64,000 nucleotides of DNA from Nocardia altamirensis NBRC 108246 (GCF_001612685.1 NZ_BDAY01000014.1:1-64000), one strand, 5' to 3'; positions 44,662 to 53,533 are shown, counted from the stretch's first letter. Translations and numbers: made by a program. The notes: generated from the letters alone by a model not told the origin.

Positions 44662-45390
44662 ATGCCTATATCCAGCCGCACCGGTGACAATCTTGCCGGA
44701 GCTGCCACGGTGGATACCGTCGTATCAGCGGTGGCACACTCTGATTCACTGGCATTGCCGTCGAATCCGTTGGTGAACAAAGCAACTGCCCTGATGGTCG
44801 AGACGCTGCCGCCTTTCCTCTGCAATCACAGCGTGCGCGGGTTCCTGTTCGGCCGGGCCATCGCGCAGCAGCGCGGCCTGCAGCCAGGCATCGACTACGA
44901 CGAAGAAACCATGTACCTGATCTGCGTCCTGCACGACCTCGGCCTCGCGGAAAACGCCACCGGCGACTTGCCGTTCGAGATCGACGGCGCTGACGTCGCC
45001 GCCCGATTCCTCGAGGACAACGGCGTCACCGACGCGCGAGTGGACACGATCTGGGACGCGGTCGCCGCGCACACCATCGGCTTCATCGAATCCCCTGTCT
45101 TCCAGCGCCGCAGGCCCCCGGAGATCCGAATCGCCGTTCAGGGCATCGGCATCGACGTCGGCGGCGCCCCGACAGACCTGCCGCCTGGTTACGCCGACCT
45201 GGTGCACGCCAGCTACCCGCGTCTCGGCGGCACCCGCGCGCTCACCGCCAGCATCGCCGCCCAGGCCATCGCCAACCCGCGTAAGGCTCCGCCTGTCAGC
45301 CTGGCCGCCGAGATCCTGCGCGCGATCCATCCCGACCGTCCGCTTCCCGGCTGGGACACCTTCACCGACGCCAGCGGTTGGCAGGACTGA
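44662..45390 (+). CDS. HD-domain protein, cyanamide-hydratase-like
   Basis: Metal-dependent hydrolase-like protein of 242 aa. The first His of the HD motif lies in CNHSVRGFLFG and the HD pair in CVLHDLGLAEN, with a further metal-ligand His in AVAAHTIGF. The layout agrees with the cyanamide hydratase-type HD proteins, which hydrate cyanamide to urea in fungi, but bacterial members act on unknown substrates. It directly follows the GlxA-type regulator gene and so is probably controlled by it. The protein looks complete, and no signal peptide is present. Confidence 0.85.
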   Translation: MPISSRTGDNLAGAATVDTVVSAVAHSDSLALPSNPLVNKATALMVETLPPFLCNHSVRGFLFGRAIAQQRGLQPGIDYDEETMYLICVLHDLGLAENATGDLPFEIDGADVAARFLEDNGVTDARVDTIWDAVAAHTIGFIESPVFQRRRPPEIRIAVQGIGIDVGGAPTDLPPGYADLVHASYPRLGGTRALTASIAAQAIANPRKAPPVSLAAEILRAIHPDRPLPGWDTFTDASGWQD

Positions 45391-45394
45391 CGTC

Positions 45395-45523
45395 GGCTCG
45401 GGGAAGCTGAGCATCGCGCGCATCGAGAAGTGCGACGACAAGGTCAATGCCGTGGTCGTGCGGGATTTCGACCGAGCCGAGGCGGTCGCGGCGCAGGGAC
45501 GGGTCCCATCGCAGACAACTTAG
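45395..45523 (+). pseudogene. Remnant of an amidase gene (N-terminal fragment)
   Basis: A frame without start codon translates to SIARIEKCDDKVNAVVVRDF followed by DRAEAVAAQG, and then ends at TAG 45521. This is the N-terminal pattern of amidase-signature enzymes, where a helix ARIExxDxxxNAVVVRD is standard. The remaining 400 codons of such an enzyme are missing, as is the start. The fragment ends within 10 bp of the iron-box-like element, directly at the left border of the siderophore locus. Confidence 0.5.
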
Positions 45524-45533
45524 CCTGTACTTT
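45515..45533 (+). promoter_or_regulatory. Weak iron-box-like element before the siderophore transport operon
   Basis: ACAACTTAGCCTGTACTTT matches about 10 of 19 positions of the recalled IdeR/DmdR box (TTAGGTTAGSCTAACCTAA), with an exact TTAGCCT core. It lies 66 bp before the first ATG of the transporter operon. Weak on its own; its core is shared by two further copies upstream of panD. Confidence 0.4.
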
Positions 45534-45598
45534 CTTTATGCAAGCATGTAAACGGAAAGGTCGCCCGGCCCGGGGCGCTGGGTTCAGGAGGTCGCCCC

Positions 45599-47386
45599 AT
45601 GGCACATACCGTCGCGGCCGCTGCCGTGCCCGTTCCATCGGGCCTGGCGCAGTTGGCCCGGCTGTTGCGGTCGGTGCGTGCGGTTCTCGTGCTTGCGGGA
45701 CTACTGCAGGTGGTTGCCGCGGTCGCGACAGTCGCCTCGTTCGTCGGACTGAGTCAGATTCTCATCGATCTGATCCGGGACGGCGCACCCGCCGCGATCC
45801 CGGGCTGGGTCTGGGTCGTGGTGATCGCCCAGTTCGTGGTGCCCGCGGCGCATGGTGTGTCGTTCGCGCTGAGTTTCGCGGCGAGCAGGCGGGTCGAGTT
45901 CACGGCGCGGCAGGACGTCGTCGCGCATCTGCAACGGATTCCGCTCGGCTGGTTCACCGAGCACGGTTCCGCTCGGGTGCGCAAGGCGGTCGGCTCCGAC
46001 ATCGGCTCGCTCACCGGTCTGGTCGGCGAGACGATCCCGATGCTTGCGCGCTTCGTGACCACCACGGTGCTCGCCACCGGATACCTGGTGGTGGTCGACT
46101 GGCGGATGGCGTTGCTCGTGCTCGCGCCCGCGGTGACGGCGACGGTGCTGCTGACCAGGCACGGCCGCGACCGCTCCGCCGAGGACGCCGAGTTCGAGGA
46201 CGCGGCACGGGTGTTGACCGCGAGGACCACCGAACTCGCCCAGGGCATCTCGGTGTTCAAGATGTTCGGCCGCGCCGAGCGCGGTACCGCCCGGTTCGAT
46301 GCGGCCGCGGACCAGTACGCCGCGGCCTACCTGCGCGCCGAGGCGGTCGAAGCCCGGCGCACCCGCGCGACCTCGATCCTGTCCTCGTGGCTCGTCACCA
46401 TCGTCGGCACCGCGGTGATCGGCACCGTGTTCACCGCGGCGGGCTGGATCGACGGTGTCGACGTCGTGCCGTTCCTGCTGCTGTCGTGGATCGTCTCCCG
46501 CGGTGTGTGGTCGCTGCCGCTGGTGCTGCTCGTGCTGCGGCGGGCCCGCGCGGTCGCGGCAGGCATCGGCGAGATCTTCGCGGAGCGGGCGCTCCCGACC
46601 ACCACGCGGGCGGCCGCACCGGTCGACGCCGCGCCCGCGGTCGAGTTCGCGGACGTGCGATTCGGCTACCGGCCCGACACTCCGGTGTTGCGTGGCATCG
46701 ATCTGCGGCTCGCACCGGGGACGGTGACCGCCCTGGTCGGCGCGTCCGGATCGGGCAAATCGACGCTCGCACGGTTGCTGCCGCGCTTCTGGGATGTCGA
46801 CGGTGGCGCGATCCGGGTGTGCGGCCGCGATATTCGTGATTATCCACCCGAGCAGCTCTATCGGATGATCGCGCTCGTCTTCCAGGACCCGGACCTGCTG
46901 CGCCGTTCGATCGCGGACAACATTCGGCTCGGTCGGCCGGACGCCGATGCCGCGGCCGTCGCCGCGGCCGCCCGCGTGGCCTGCATCGACACCAGGATCG
47001 AGGAACTGCCCCGCGGCTACGCCTCGGTGGTGGGGGAGGACGCACTGCTCTCCGGCGGCGAAGCCCAACGCGTCGCGATCGCCAGGGCGATCCTCGCGGA
47101 CGCGCCGATCCTGGTCTTGGACGAGGCGACCGCGTCCGCCGATCCGGAGTCGGCGGCGCGGATCCAGGACGCGCTGTCGAACCTGATGGCGGACAAGACA
47201 ATTCTGGTGATCGCGCATCAACTCGCCAGCATCGTCGATGCCGACCGGATCGTGCTGCTCGACCGGGGCCGCATCGATGAGGTCGGCACCCACGCCGAGT
47301 TGCTCGCTTCGAACGGACGGTATGCGCAGATGTGGGCCGCGGCCAACGGCGCGGCACCACATGATGTGAAGGCGGCCGCACGATGA
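45599..47386 (+). CDS. Half-size ABC transporter (siderophore export/import type), first subunit
   Basis: Fused membrane and ATP-binding protein of 595 aa. Six membrane helices occupy residues 18-320, then the nucleotide domain: Walker A GASGSGKST, signature LSGGEAQRVA, Walker B ILVLDEATASAD and the H-loop IAHQ. It should pair with the next gene product to form a heterodimer of the YbtP/YbtQ or IrtA/IrtB kind. Such pairs move the siderophore or its iron complex. It lacks the FAD-reductase domain of mycobacterial IrtA; that function is encoded separately at 52113. Strong ribosome site AGGAGGT precedes ATG 45599. First of six genes linked by 4-bp overlaps. Confidence 0.9.
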   Translation: MAHTVAAAAVPVPSGLAQLARLLRSVRAVLVLAGLLQVVAAVATVASFVGLSQILIDLIRDGAPAAIPGWVWVVVIAQFVVPAAHGVSFALSFAASRRVEFTARQDVVAHLQRIPLGWFTEHGSARVRKAVGSDIGSLTGLVGETIPMLARFVTTTVLATGYLVVVDWRMALLVLAPAVTATVLLTRHGRDRSAEDAEFEDAARVLTARTTELAQGISVFKMFGRAERGTARFDAAADQYAAAYLRAEAVEARRTRATSILSSWLVTIVGTAVIGTVFTAAGWIDGVDVVPFLLLSWIVSRGVWSLPLVLLVLRRARAVAAGIGEIFAERALPTTTRAAAPVDAAPAVEFADVRFGYRPDTPVLRGIDLRLAPGTVTALVGASGSGKSTLARLLPRFWDVDGGAIRVCGRDIRDYPPEQLYRMIALVFQDPDLLRRSIADNIRLGRPDADAAAVAAAARVACIDTRIEELPRGYASVVGEDALLSGGEAQRVAIARAILADAPILVLDEATASADPESAARIQDALSNLMADKTILVIAHQLASIVDADRIVLLDRGRIDEVGTHAELLASNGRYAQMWAAANGAAPHDVKAAAR

Positions 47387-49116
47387 TCCGAATCTCCGAC
47401 GGGGTTGTCGCGGAACCAGTGCGGCGCAGGCTGCGCCGGTGCTTCGGGCTCGTCGCTGCGGCGGCGCTCGTCGAGGGCGGGTGTTTCGTCGTGCTCGTTC
47501 CGCTACTCGGCGCACTGCTCGAGCAGCGTTTCGCGGCGGCAGGCTGGTTGGCGGCGGCGCTGGTCGGGCTGCTGGTGGTTGCGGTCGCCGCAGGCCGGTC
47601 GGCCTCGGCCCGCCAGCGCGCGGTGACCAGCGCGATCGTTGCCTCGTTGCAGCATCGGCTGGCCGAGCAGGTGGTCCGGCTACCGCTCGGCTGGTTCGGA
47701 CCTGCCCGCACCGATGCGTTGACCCGGCTGACCAACGAGGCCGCCAGAATGCTGGCTGCCGCACTCAATGGTGTTGTCGCGGTGAATATTCGAGCGGTGA
47801 CGTTGTCCGCGGTTGTGTGGTTGACCTTGGTCGTCGTCGACCCGGTGACCGGCGTGGTGGCCACGGCGGGCCTCGGTTTGCTTGTGGTGCTGTTCTTCTC
47901 GGCGGCTCGGCTGCTGCGTGGTGTGACGGCAGCGGAGAACGCCGCAACCGAACAGATCAACGGTGAACTACTCGAATTCGCCAGGCAGCAATCGGTGCTG
48001 CGGGCCTACGGGCGCGCCGGTCAGGCGAACGCCGAGTTGACCGCGGCACTGACCAAGGTGCGGTCGGCGGCCGCTGCGTATTTCCGCGGCGCCATCATCG
48101 GCTCGGTCGCGTTCCAGCTCGGCACCGCCGTGTTCCTGTCCTCGGTGCTGATCACCGCGTTGCTCCGTGCGGCGACGATCGGCGTCGTGAGTGCGCTGAC
48201 GGTGATCGTGCTCGCCGCCTTGCTCGTCGACGCGACGGCCGCGCTCGGCCGCACCGGCAGCGTCATCTGGGCCGCCGAACGCACCATCGCCGAGATTGCC
48301 GAGATCATCGAGACGCCGGTGCTTCCCGAACCCGACGTCTCGGCGACCACCGACGATGCGTCGATTGTCTTCCGGGACGTGGTGTTCGGCTATGCACCAG
48401 GTGACCCGGTGCTCGACGGTGTCTCGTTCGAGGTGCCGCAGGGTTCGGTGTGTGCGGTCGTCGGCCCCTCCGGGTCGGGCAAGACCACGCTCGCCCGGCT
48501 GGCCGCCCGTTTCCGTGATGTCGACAGCGGATCGATCACGGTGGGCGGCACCGATATTCGTGAACTCCGTGCGGCCGACCTGATGGCGCGGGTGTCGATG
48601 GTGTTCCAGGACGTGTTCCTGTTCGATGCGACGATCCGGGAGAACGTGCTGCTCGCGCGCCCCGACGCCACGCCGGAGCAGCTGGCCGAGGTGGCGCGGC
48701 TGGCCAGGGTCGACGAGATCGTCGACCGGCTGCCGCACGGCTGGGACACCAGGGTCGGCGAGGTCGGCTCCGCGCTGTCCGGCGGTGAGCGGCAACGGAT
48801 CTCGTTCGCCCGCGCGCTGCTCAAGGACGCGGACGTGGTGCTGCTCGACGAGGCGACGTCGGCGCTGGATGCCGAGAACGCGGCCGCGATCCGGTCCGCG
48901 ACCACGGCGCTCACCCACGATCGCACGGTCCTTGTCATCGCGCACCGGCTGGAGACGGTGCGCACCGCCGACCGCATCGTCTTCCTCGAGCACGGCCGCA
49001 TCGCCGAGACCGGTACGCACACCGAGCTACTCGCCCTCGGCGGCAGGTATGCGAGCTTCTGGCACGAACAAGAACGGGCACAACGGTGGACGATCGGCGC
49101 GGGGATCCCGGTATGA
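47383..49116 (+). CDS. Half-size ABC transporter, second subunit
   Basis: Companion to the preceding gene, 577 aa, ATG overlapping its stop (ATGA). It has about six membrane helices (residues 15-290) and an ATPase domain with GPSGSGKTT, LSGGERQRI, VVLLDEATSALD and an H-loop VIAHRL. Both halves have intact Walker motifs, so neither site is obviously degenerate. Two-gene half-transporters of this kind stand next to siderophore biosynthesis genes in many actinobacteria. The next permease gene overlaps it by 4 bp. Confidence 0.9.
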   Translation: MIRISDGVVAEPVRRRLRRCFGLVAAAALVEGGCFVVLVPLLGALLEQRFAAAGWLAAALVGLLVVAVAAGRSASARQRAVTSAIVASLQHRLAEQVVRLPLGWFGPARTDALTRLTNEAARMLAAALNGVVAVNIRAVTLSAVVWLTLVVVDPVTGVVATAGLGLLVVLFFSAARLLRGVTAAENAATEQINGELLEFARQQSVLRAYGRAGQANAELTAALTKVRSAAAAYFRGAIIGSVAFQLGTAVFLSSVLITALLRAATIGVVSALTVIVLAALLVDATAALGRTGSVIWAAERTIAEIAEIIETPVLPEPDVSATTDDASIVFRDVVFGYAPGDPVLDGVSFEVPQGSVCAVVGPSGSGKTTLARLAARFRDVDSGSITVGGTDIRELRAADLMARVSMVFQDVFLFDATIRENVLLARPDATPEQLAEVARLARVDEIVDRLPHGWDTRVGEVGSALSGGERQRISFARALLKDADVVLLDEATSALDAENAAAIRSATTALTHDRTVLVIAHRLETVRTADRIVFLEHGRIAETGTHTELLALGGRYASFWHEQERAQRWTIGAGIPV

Positions 49117-50225
49117 CGCAGGAGCGGAACAGCACTGCGACAGCGGAACACCACGCGATCGCCGCGGCATCCCCTGGCGCACCCGTCGAGAAAGACAGTG
49201 CGGCAACGGCGCCCGTGGGGACCGTCACCTCGACCACCGCGCGCACGACCGGGCTGCTCGTCGTCCTCGGCATCCTGGTGGTGGCGTGTGTGCTCAGCCT
49301 GACCATCGGCACACGCGATATCCCGCTGCCCACCGTGTGGGACTCGCTGTGGCATTTCGACGGCTCGGCGGATCAGCTGGTGGTGCGGTCGCTGCGGGTG
49401 CCGCGGACCATCCTCGGACTGCTCGTCGGCATGGCAGTCGGGGTGTCCGGGGCGCTGATCCAGGCGATGACCCGAAATCCCTTGGCGGACCCCGGCATTC
49501 TCGGGGTCAACGCGGGCGCGGCGTTCTTCGTCGCGCTCGCCGTCACGCTGTTCGGGTTCACCAGCATCTGGTCCTACGTCTGGTTCGCGTTCCTCGGTGC
49601 GGTGGTCGTCACCGTTGCGGTGTATGCGCTCGGCTCGCTCGGTCGCGGCGGCACCACCCCGATCCGGATCACGCTCGCAGGTGTGGCGATCGGCGCCGTC
49701 CTGAGCGGCGTCACCACCGGGCTCATGTTGCTCGATCCGGCCACCTTCGATCAGCTGCGCAGCTGGAATGCCGGCTCGACGGCAGGCGCCGATATGGACG
49801 TCGTGTGGGCGGTCGCCGGGTTCGTCGGTGCGGGGCTCGCGGTCGCGGTGGCTATCGCGCGGCCGCTCAACGCGATTGCGCTCGGTGACGACATGGCCCG
49901 CGCGCTCGGCGCCGATATCGCGGGCACCCGCAGGCTCGGCGTGCTCGCGGTGACGCTGCTGTGCGGTGCGGCAACGGCGGCGGCGGGACCGATCGGCTTT
50001 GTCGGGTTGATGATTCCGCATGTCGCCCGCTGGATTGTCGGCCCGGATCAGCGCTGGATCCTGCCGTACGCGGTGTTCGGCGCACCCGCGCTGTTGCTGA
50101 TCGCCGATGTGGTCGGGCGGCTGGTGGTCCGCCCGGCGGAGCTGCAGGTCGGCATCGTCACCGCGTTCGTCGGTGCGCCGGTGCTGATCGTGCTGGTCCG
50201 GCGCAAGAAGGTGAGCGGACTGTGA
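49113..50225 (+). CDS. FecCD-type iron-siderophore permease
   Basis: Integral membrane permease of 370 aa with about nine to ten helices, from the BtuC/FecCD family. Family signatures are RVPRTILGLLVGMAVGVSGALIQAMTRNPLADPGILGVNAGA and GFVGLMIPHVARWIVGPDQR. A 45-residue Ser/Thr/Ala-rich N-terminal segment precedes the first helix. It forms the channel with the following FecCD protein and the ATPase at 51274. No substrate-binding lipoprotein gene is present in the window, although such importers need one. Overlaps both neighbours by 4 bp. Confidence 0.93.
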   Translation: MTQERNSTATAEHHAIAAASPGAPVEKDSAATAPVGTVTSTTARTTGLLVVLGILVVACVLSLTIGTRDIPLPTVWDSLWHFDGSADQLVVRSLRVPRTILGLLVGMAVGVSGALIQAMTRNPLADPGILGVNAGAAFFVALAVTLFGFTSIWSYVWFAFLGAVVVTVAVYALGSLGRGGTTPIRITLAGVAIGAVLSGVTTGLMLLDPATFDQLRSWNAGSTAGADMDVVWAVAGFVGAGLAVAVAIARPLNAIALGDDMARALGADIAGTRRLGVLAVTLLCGAATAAAGPIGFVGLMIPHVARWIVGPDQRWILPYAVFGAPALLLIADVVGRLVVRPAELQVGIVTAFVGAPVLIVLVRRKKVSGL

Positions 50226-51277
50226 CACGAGGCACCGCAATAGATTTCGGCCGTCGGGTCGCCGTGGTCCGGATCAACGACCGCTTCTCGGCCCGGATCG
50301 GTCTGCGCGTGCTGACCGTGGTCCTGGTGCTGCTCGGGGTGACCGCCGCGGTCGCGGTGCTCGCACTCGGCACCGGGGAGTACACCATCGCGCCGGGCGA
50401 GGTGCTGCGCGCGATCTTCGGAACGGCCTCGCGCAAGGTCGAGTTGGTGGTCTATCAGTGGCGGATGCCTCGGGTGCTGCTGGCGATCATGCTCGGCGCC
50501 GCGCTCGGCGCGAGCGGCGCCATCTTCCAGTCGCTGACCAGGAACCCGCTCGGCAGCCCTGACATCATCGGGTTCAACACCGGCTCCTATACCGGAGCAC
50601 TGGTGGTCATCCTGTTCACCAACGGCGGCTACTACCAGACCGCGCTGGGTGCGATGGTCGGCGGAATCGCCACGGCGGCAGTGGTATACGTGCTCGCCTT
50701 CCGGCACGGCGTCCAGGGCTTCCGGCTGATCATCGTCGGCATCGCGATCAGCGCGATGCTGCATTCGATGAATGTCTGGCTGATCATCAAGGTCGACTTG
50801 GCCGCCGCGATGACGGCGGCGGTGTGGGGGTCCGGCTCGCTCTCCGGACTGCACTGGGAGCAGGTCGTCCCGGTGGCCGTGGCGTTGCCGGTGCTGCTGA
50901 CTTGCGCGGTGCTGCTTGCCTATCGGATACCGGTGCTCGATCTGGGGGACGACGCCGCGCGGGCGCTCGGTATCAGGACCGAGCCGACTCGACTCGGCCT
51001 GGTCATGGTCGGGGTCGGCCTCACGGCCCTCGCGACGGCGGCGGCGGGGCCGATCGCGTTCGTTTCGCTGGCCGCGCCACAGCTGGCGCGCCGGTTGACC
51101 AAGACGTCGTCCGTCGCGGTGCTGCCTGCCGCGGCGATGGGCGCGCTGCTGCTGGTTACCGCCGATCTGCTGGCCCAGCGCGTGTTTTCCCCGACCCAGC
51201 TGCCGGTCGGGGTGGTCACGGTATCCATCGGCGGTGGGTATTTCGTCTGGCTGCTTGCCAGGGAGGTGCGACGATGA
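50222..51277 (+). CDS. FecCD-type iron-siderophore permease, second subunit
   Basis: Permease of 351 aa, same family as the preceding protein but clearly divergent, as usual in heterodimeric importers. It contains RMPRVLLAIMLGAALGASGAIFQSLTRNPLGSPDIIGFNTG and GPIAFVSLAAPQLARRLTK. The GTG start overlaps the previous stop (GTGA). With the first permease and the FecE-like ATPase it makes a complete inner-membrane importer for a ferric siderophore. Confidence 0.93.
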   Translation: MTRGTAIDFGRRVAVVRINDRFSARIGLRVLTVVLVLLGVTAAVAVLALGTGEYTIAPGEVLRAIFGTASRKVELVVYQWRMPRVLLAIMLGAALGASGAIFQSLTRNPLGSPDIIGFNTGSYTGALVVILFTNGGYYQTALGAMVGGIATAAVVYVLAFRHGVQGFRLIIVGIAISAMLHSMNVWLIIKVDLAAAMTAAVWGSGSLSGLHWEQVVPVAVALPVLLTCAVLLAYRIPVLDLGDDAARALGIRTEPTRLGLVMVGVGLTALATAAAGPIAFVSLAAPQLARRLTKTSSVAVLPAAAMGALLLVTADLLAQRVFSPTQLPVGVVTVSIGGGYFVWLLAREVRR

Positions 51278-52116
51278 ATTCGGCTCCATCGAGACTGTCC
51301 GCGAACGACATCACGATCGGCTACGACAAACGGGTGATCAGCGCGGATTTGACCGTCGCGATCCCCGACGGCGCGTTCACCGTGATCGTCGGCCCGAACG
51401 CGTGCGGGAAATCGACACTGCTGCGGGCCTTGTCGCGCCTGCTTGCGCCCACCGCGGGTCAGGTGCTGCTCGACGGCAAGGCGATATCGTCCTATCCGGC
51501 GAAGGAGGTCGCCAGGCGGCTCGGCTTGCTGCCGCAGACATCGGTTGCCCCCGAAGGGATTTCGGTCGGCGATCTGGTCGCGCGTGGTCGCTATCCGCAT
51601 CAGAAGCTGATCAGGCAGTGGTCGACCGCGGATGAGGCGGCGGTGGTCGCGGCGATGGCGGCGACCGGGGTCACCGAGCTGTCGGCGCGGCTGGTCGACG
51701 AGCTGTCCGGCGGGCAGCGCCAACGCGTGTGGGTGGCGATGGTGCTCGCGCAGCAGACGCCGCTGATGCTGCTCGACGAGCCGACGACCTTCCTCGACAT
51801 CGCCCATCAGATCGAATTGCTTGAGCTCTTCGCCGATCTCAACCGCGACCACGGTCACACCCTCGTCGCGGTGCTGCACGACCTCAACCACGCGTGCCGC
51901 TACGCCGATCACCTCATCGCGATGAAAGACGGCGCCGTTGTCGCCGAAGGCGCACCGGCGCAGGTGATCACGGCCGAGCTGGTCGAGTCCGTCTTCGGTC
52001 TGCGCTGCCGGATCATCGACGACCCGGAATCCGGTACGCCACTGGTGATTCCGCGGGTACGCGAGCGGGAAAGACAGCGCGTCAGCGAAACCTCGACATG
52101 GAAGGAACTGTTGTGA
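51274..52116 (+). CDS. FecE-type ATP-binding subunit
   Basis: ABC ATPase of 280 aa. Walker A is GPNACGKST, the signature is LSGGQRQRV, Walker B is PLMLLDEPTTFLD, and the switch His lies in VAVLHDLNHA. It powers the two FecCD permeases encoded just upstream. The true start is ATG 51274, overlapping the permease stop; the same frame is open for another 450 bp inside that permease but is not used. The stop overlaps the next GTG. Confidence 0.93.
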   Translation: MNSAPSRLSANDITIGYDKRVISADLTVAIPDGAFTVIVGPNACGKSTLLRALSRLLAPTAGQVLLDGKAISSYPAKEVARRLGLLPQTSVAPEGISVGDLVARGRYPHQKLIRQWSTADEAAVVAAMAATGVTELSARLVDELSGGQRQRVWVAMVLAQQTPLMLLDEPTTFLDIAHQIELLELFADLNRDHGHTLVAVLHDLNHACRYADHLIAMKDGAVVAEGAPAQVITAELVESVFGLRCRIIDDPESGTPLVIPRVRERERQRVSETSTWKELL

Positions 52117-52946
52117 ACCACGTACGAACGCCAGACCTGGACACGGTGAGCCTGGTGCTGCATCCGCTGCACCCGCGCACCCTCGAGGTGCTCGACTCGC
52201 AGCGGCTCACCCCGCGGATGCAGCGGATCGTGCTCGGCGGCGCGGAGTTGGAGGCGGACTTCCCGTTCGTGCCGATGGCTCCCGACGACCATCTGAAGCT
52301 GTTCTTCCCCGATCCGGCGACCGGCGAGCTGATCATGCCGGTCATGGGTCCGACCGGGATGCAACCGCGCCCCGACGGGCGGCGACCGGAGTTCCGCGAC
52401 TACACGATTCGCGCCTTCGACGCCGAAAAGCGGGCGCTGACCATCGATTTCGTGCTGCACACGCACGGCGTCGGTGGAACATGGGCGGCCACTGCCCGCC
52501 CCGGCGACCGGATCGGCGCGGTCGGTCCCCGTGGTTCCCATATCTATCCGGTCGGCTACGACTGCTATCTGCTGGTGGCCGACGAGACCGCGCTGCCTGC
52601 GCTGAGCCGCTGGCTCGAAGAGCTGCCCGTCGGCAAAGAGGTGACCGCGTTGATCGAGGTCCGTGACGCCGCGGACGAGATCGCGCTGCCCGAGTGGGCG
52701 CGGGTGCGGTACCTGCATCGCAACGATGCCGCGCCGGGCAGCACCAGCTTGCTCGCGGACGCGGTCCGTGCGCTCGAGCCGCCGAGCGGGCGGCTGTTCG
52801 CCTGGGCCGCAGGGGAGGCCGATTCGCTCAAGCCGATCCGTCGCTACCTGGTCGACGAGCTGAAGCTGCCCAAGACCCAGTTCAAGATCGATGGGTACTG
52901 GCGGCGCGGCACGGTGAATCTGGACCACCACGCCGAAGACGACTGA
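52113..52946 (+). CDS. Siderophore-interacting protein (flavin-dependent ferric-siderophore reductase)
   Basis: Reductase of 277 aa of the SIP family, which releases iron by reducing the Fe(III)-siderophore in the cytoplasm. The FAD-binding region contains RDYTIRAFDAEKRALTIDFVLHTHGVGGTWAATARPGD, and the NAD(P)-binding half contains VADETALPALSRWLEELP and FAWAAGEADSLKPIRRYL. GTG 52113 is used because AAGGAA sits before it and it overlaps the previous stop. It ends the six-gene transport operon and is followed by the iron-box region. Confidence 0.93.
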   Translation: MNHVRTPDLDTVSLVLHPLHPRTLEVLDSQRLTPRMQRIVLGGAELEADFPFVPMAPDDHLKLFFPDPATGELIMPVMGPTGMQPRPDGRRPEFRDYTIRAFDAEKRALTIDFVLHTHGVGGTWAATARPGDRIGAVGPRGSHIYPVGYDCYLLVADETALPALSRWLEELPVGKEVTALIEVRDAADEIALPEWARVRYLHRNDAAPGSTSLLADAVRALEPPSGRLFAWAAGEADSLKPIRRYLVDELKLPKTQFKIDGYWRRGTVNLDHHAEDD

Positions 52947-52950
52947 CCCG

Positions 52951-52969
52951 ACTTATTAGCCTATACAGA
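52951..52969 (+). promoter_or_regulatory. Iron-box-like element, weaker copy
   Basis: ACTTATTAGCCTATACAGA carries the same TTAGCCT core as the elements at 45515 and 53004 but few other box positions (about 10 of 19). It is 131 bp upstream of panD. Confidence 0.35.
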
Positions 52970-53001
52970 ACTACAGCGTCTCGGGTAGCAACTTCACTGA
53001 A

Positions 53002-53022
53002 AGTTAGTGTAGCCTAACTCCG
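53002..53022 (+). promoter_or_regulatory. IdeR/DmdR-type iron box upstream of panD
   Basis: The 18-bp element AGTTAGTGTAGCCTAACT has perfectly inverted 6-bp arms (53002-53007 and 53014-53019). Read as a 19-mer from 53004 it matches about 13 of 19 positions of the recalled actinobacterial iron box. It lies 60 bp before the panD start, so the panD-ArCP-halogenase unit should be repressed when iron is plentiful. Confidence 0.65.
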
Positions 53023-53081
53023 GTACCGGGGTCCGGCACACTGCCGTTCAGCCCATCGAATTACCCAGTGGGAGAGAGTGA

Positions 53082-53489
53082 ATGCTTCGGACGCTCGTCA
53101 ACGGAAAGATCCACCGCGCTACCGTCACGCAGGCCGATCTGCACTACGTCGGGTCGATCACCATTGACGCGGACCTGATGCGGGCAAGCGATCTGGTCGA
53201 GGGCGAACGGGTGCAGGTCGTCGATGTCACCAATGGCGCCCGGCTGGAGACCTACGTGATCACCGGGGCCGCAGGCTCGGGCGTGATCGGCATCAACGGC
53301 GCGGCGGCACATCTGGTGCACCCTGGCGACCTGGTGATCATCATGTCCTTCCTGCAACTCGATGCCGCCGAGGTGCTGACCCATCAGCCCAAGGTCGTGC
53401 ACGTCGACGCCGACAACGCGATCGTCGCGCTCGGCAACGACCCGGCACAGCCCGTGCCGGGTGCGGTCGGCCAACTCTCCTCCCGTTGA
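53082..53489 (+). CDS. panD: Aspartate 1-decarboxylase (beta-alanine forming)
   Basis: PanD of 135 aa, closely following the family sequence. The proenzyme cuts itself at Gly24-Ser25 in HYVGSITID to make the pyruvoyl group. It also has [28 protein letters not shown] and the late AIVALGND. It converts L-aspartate to beta-alanine. Its usual task is pantothenate synthesis, with panC beside it. Here it is instead first in an iron-controlled unit within a siderophore locus, so beta-alanine as a siderophore building block is the likely purpose. It could alternatively be the only panD of the genome, which the window cannot decide. Confidence 0.93.
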   Translation: MLRTLVNGKIHRATVTQADLHYVGSITIDADLMRASDLVEGERVQVVDVTNGARLETYVITGAAGSGVIGINGAAAHLVHPGDLVIIMSFLQLDAAEVLTHQPKVVHVDADNAIVALGNDPAQPVPGAVGQLSSR

Positions 53490-53533
53490 GCACACCGCGC
53501 ACCGATCGATATCCAGAGAAACGAGCAGACGCC

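Noticed and set aside
45701..50240. Long minus-strand frames (687, 509, 350 and 616 codons) under the ABC transporter genes
   Set aside because: Antisense shadows of well-supported transporter genes; low-complexity Arg/Gln/His-rich translations without domains.
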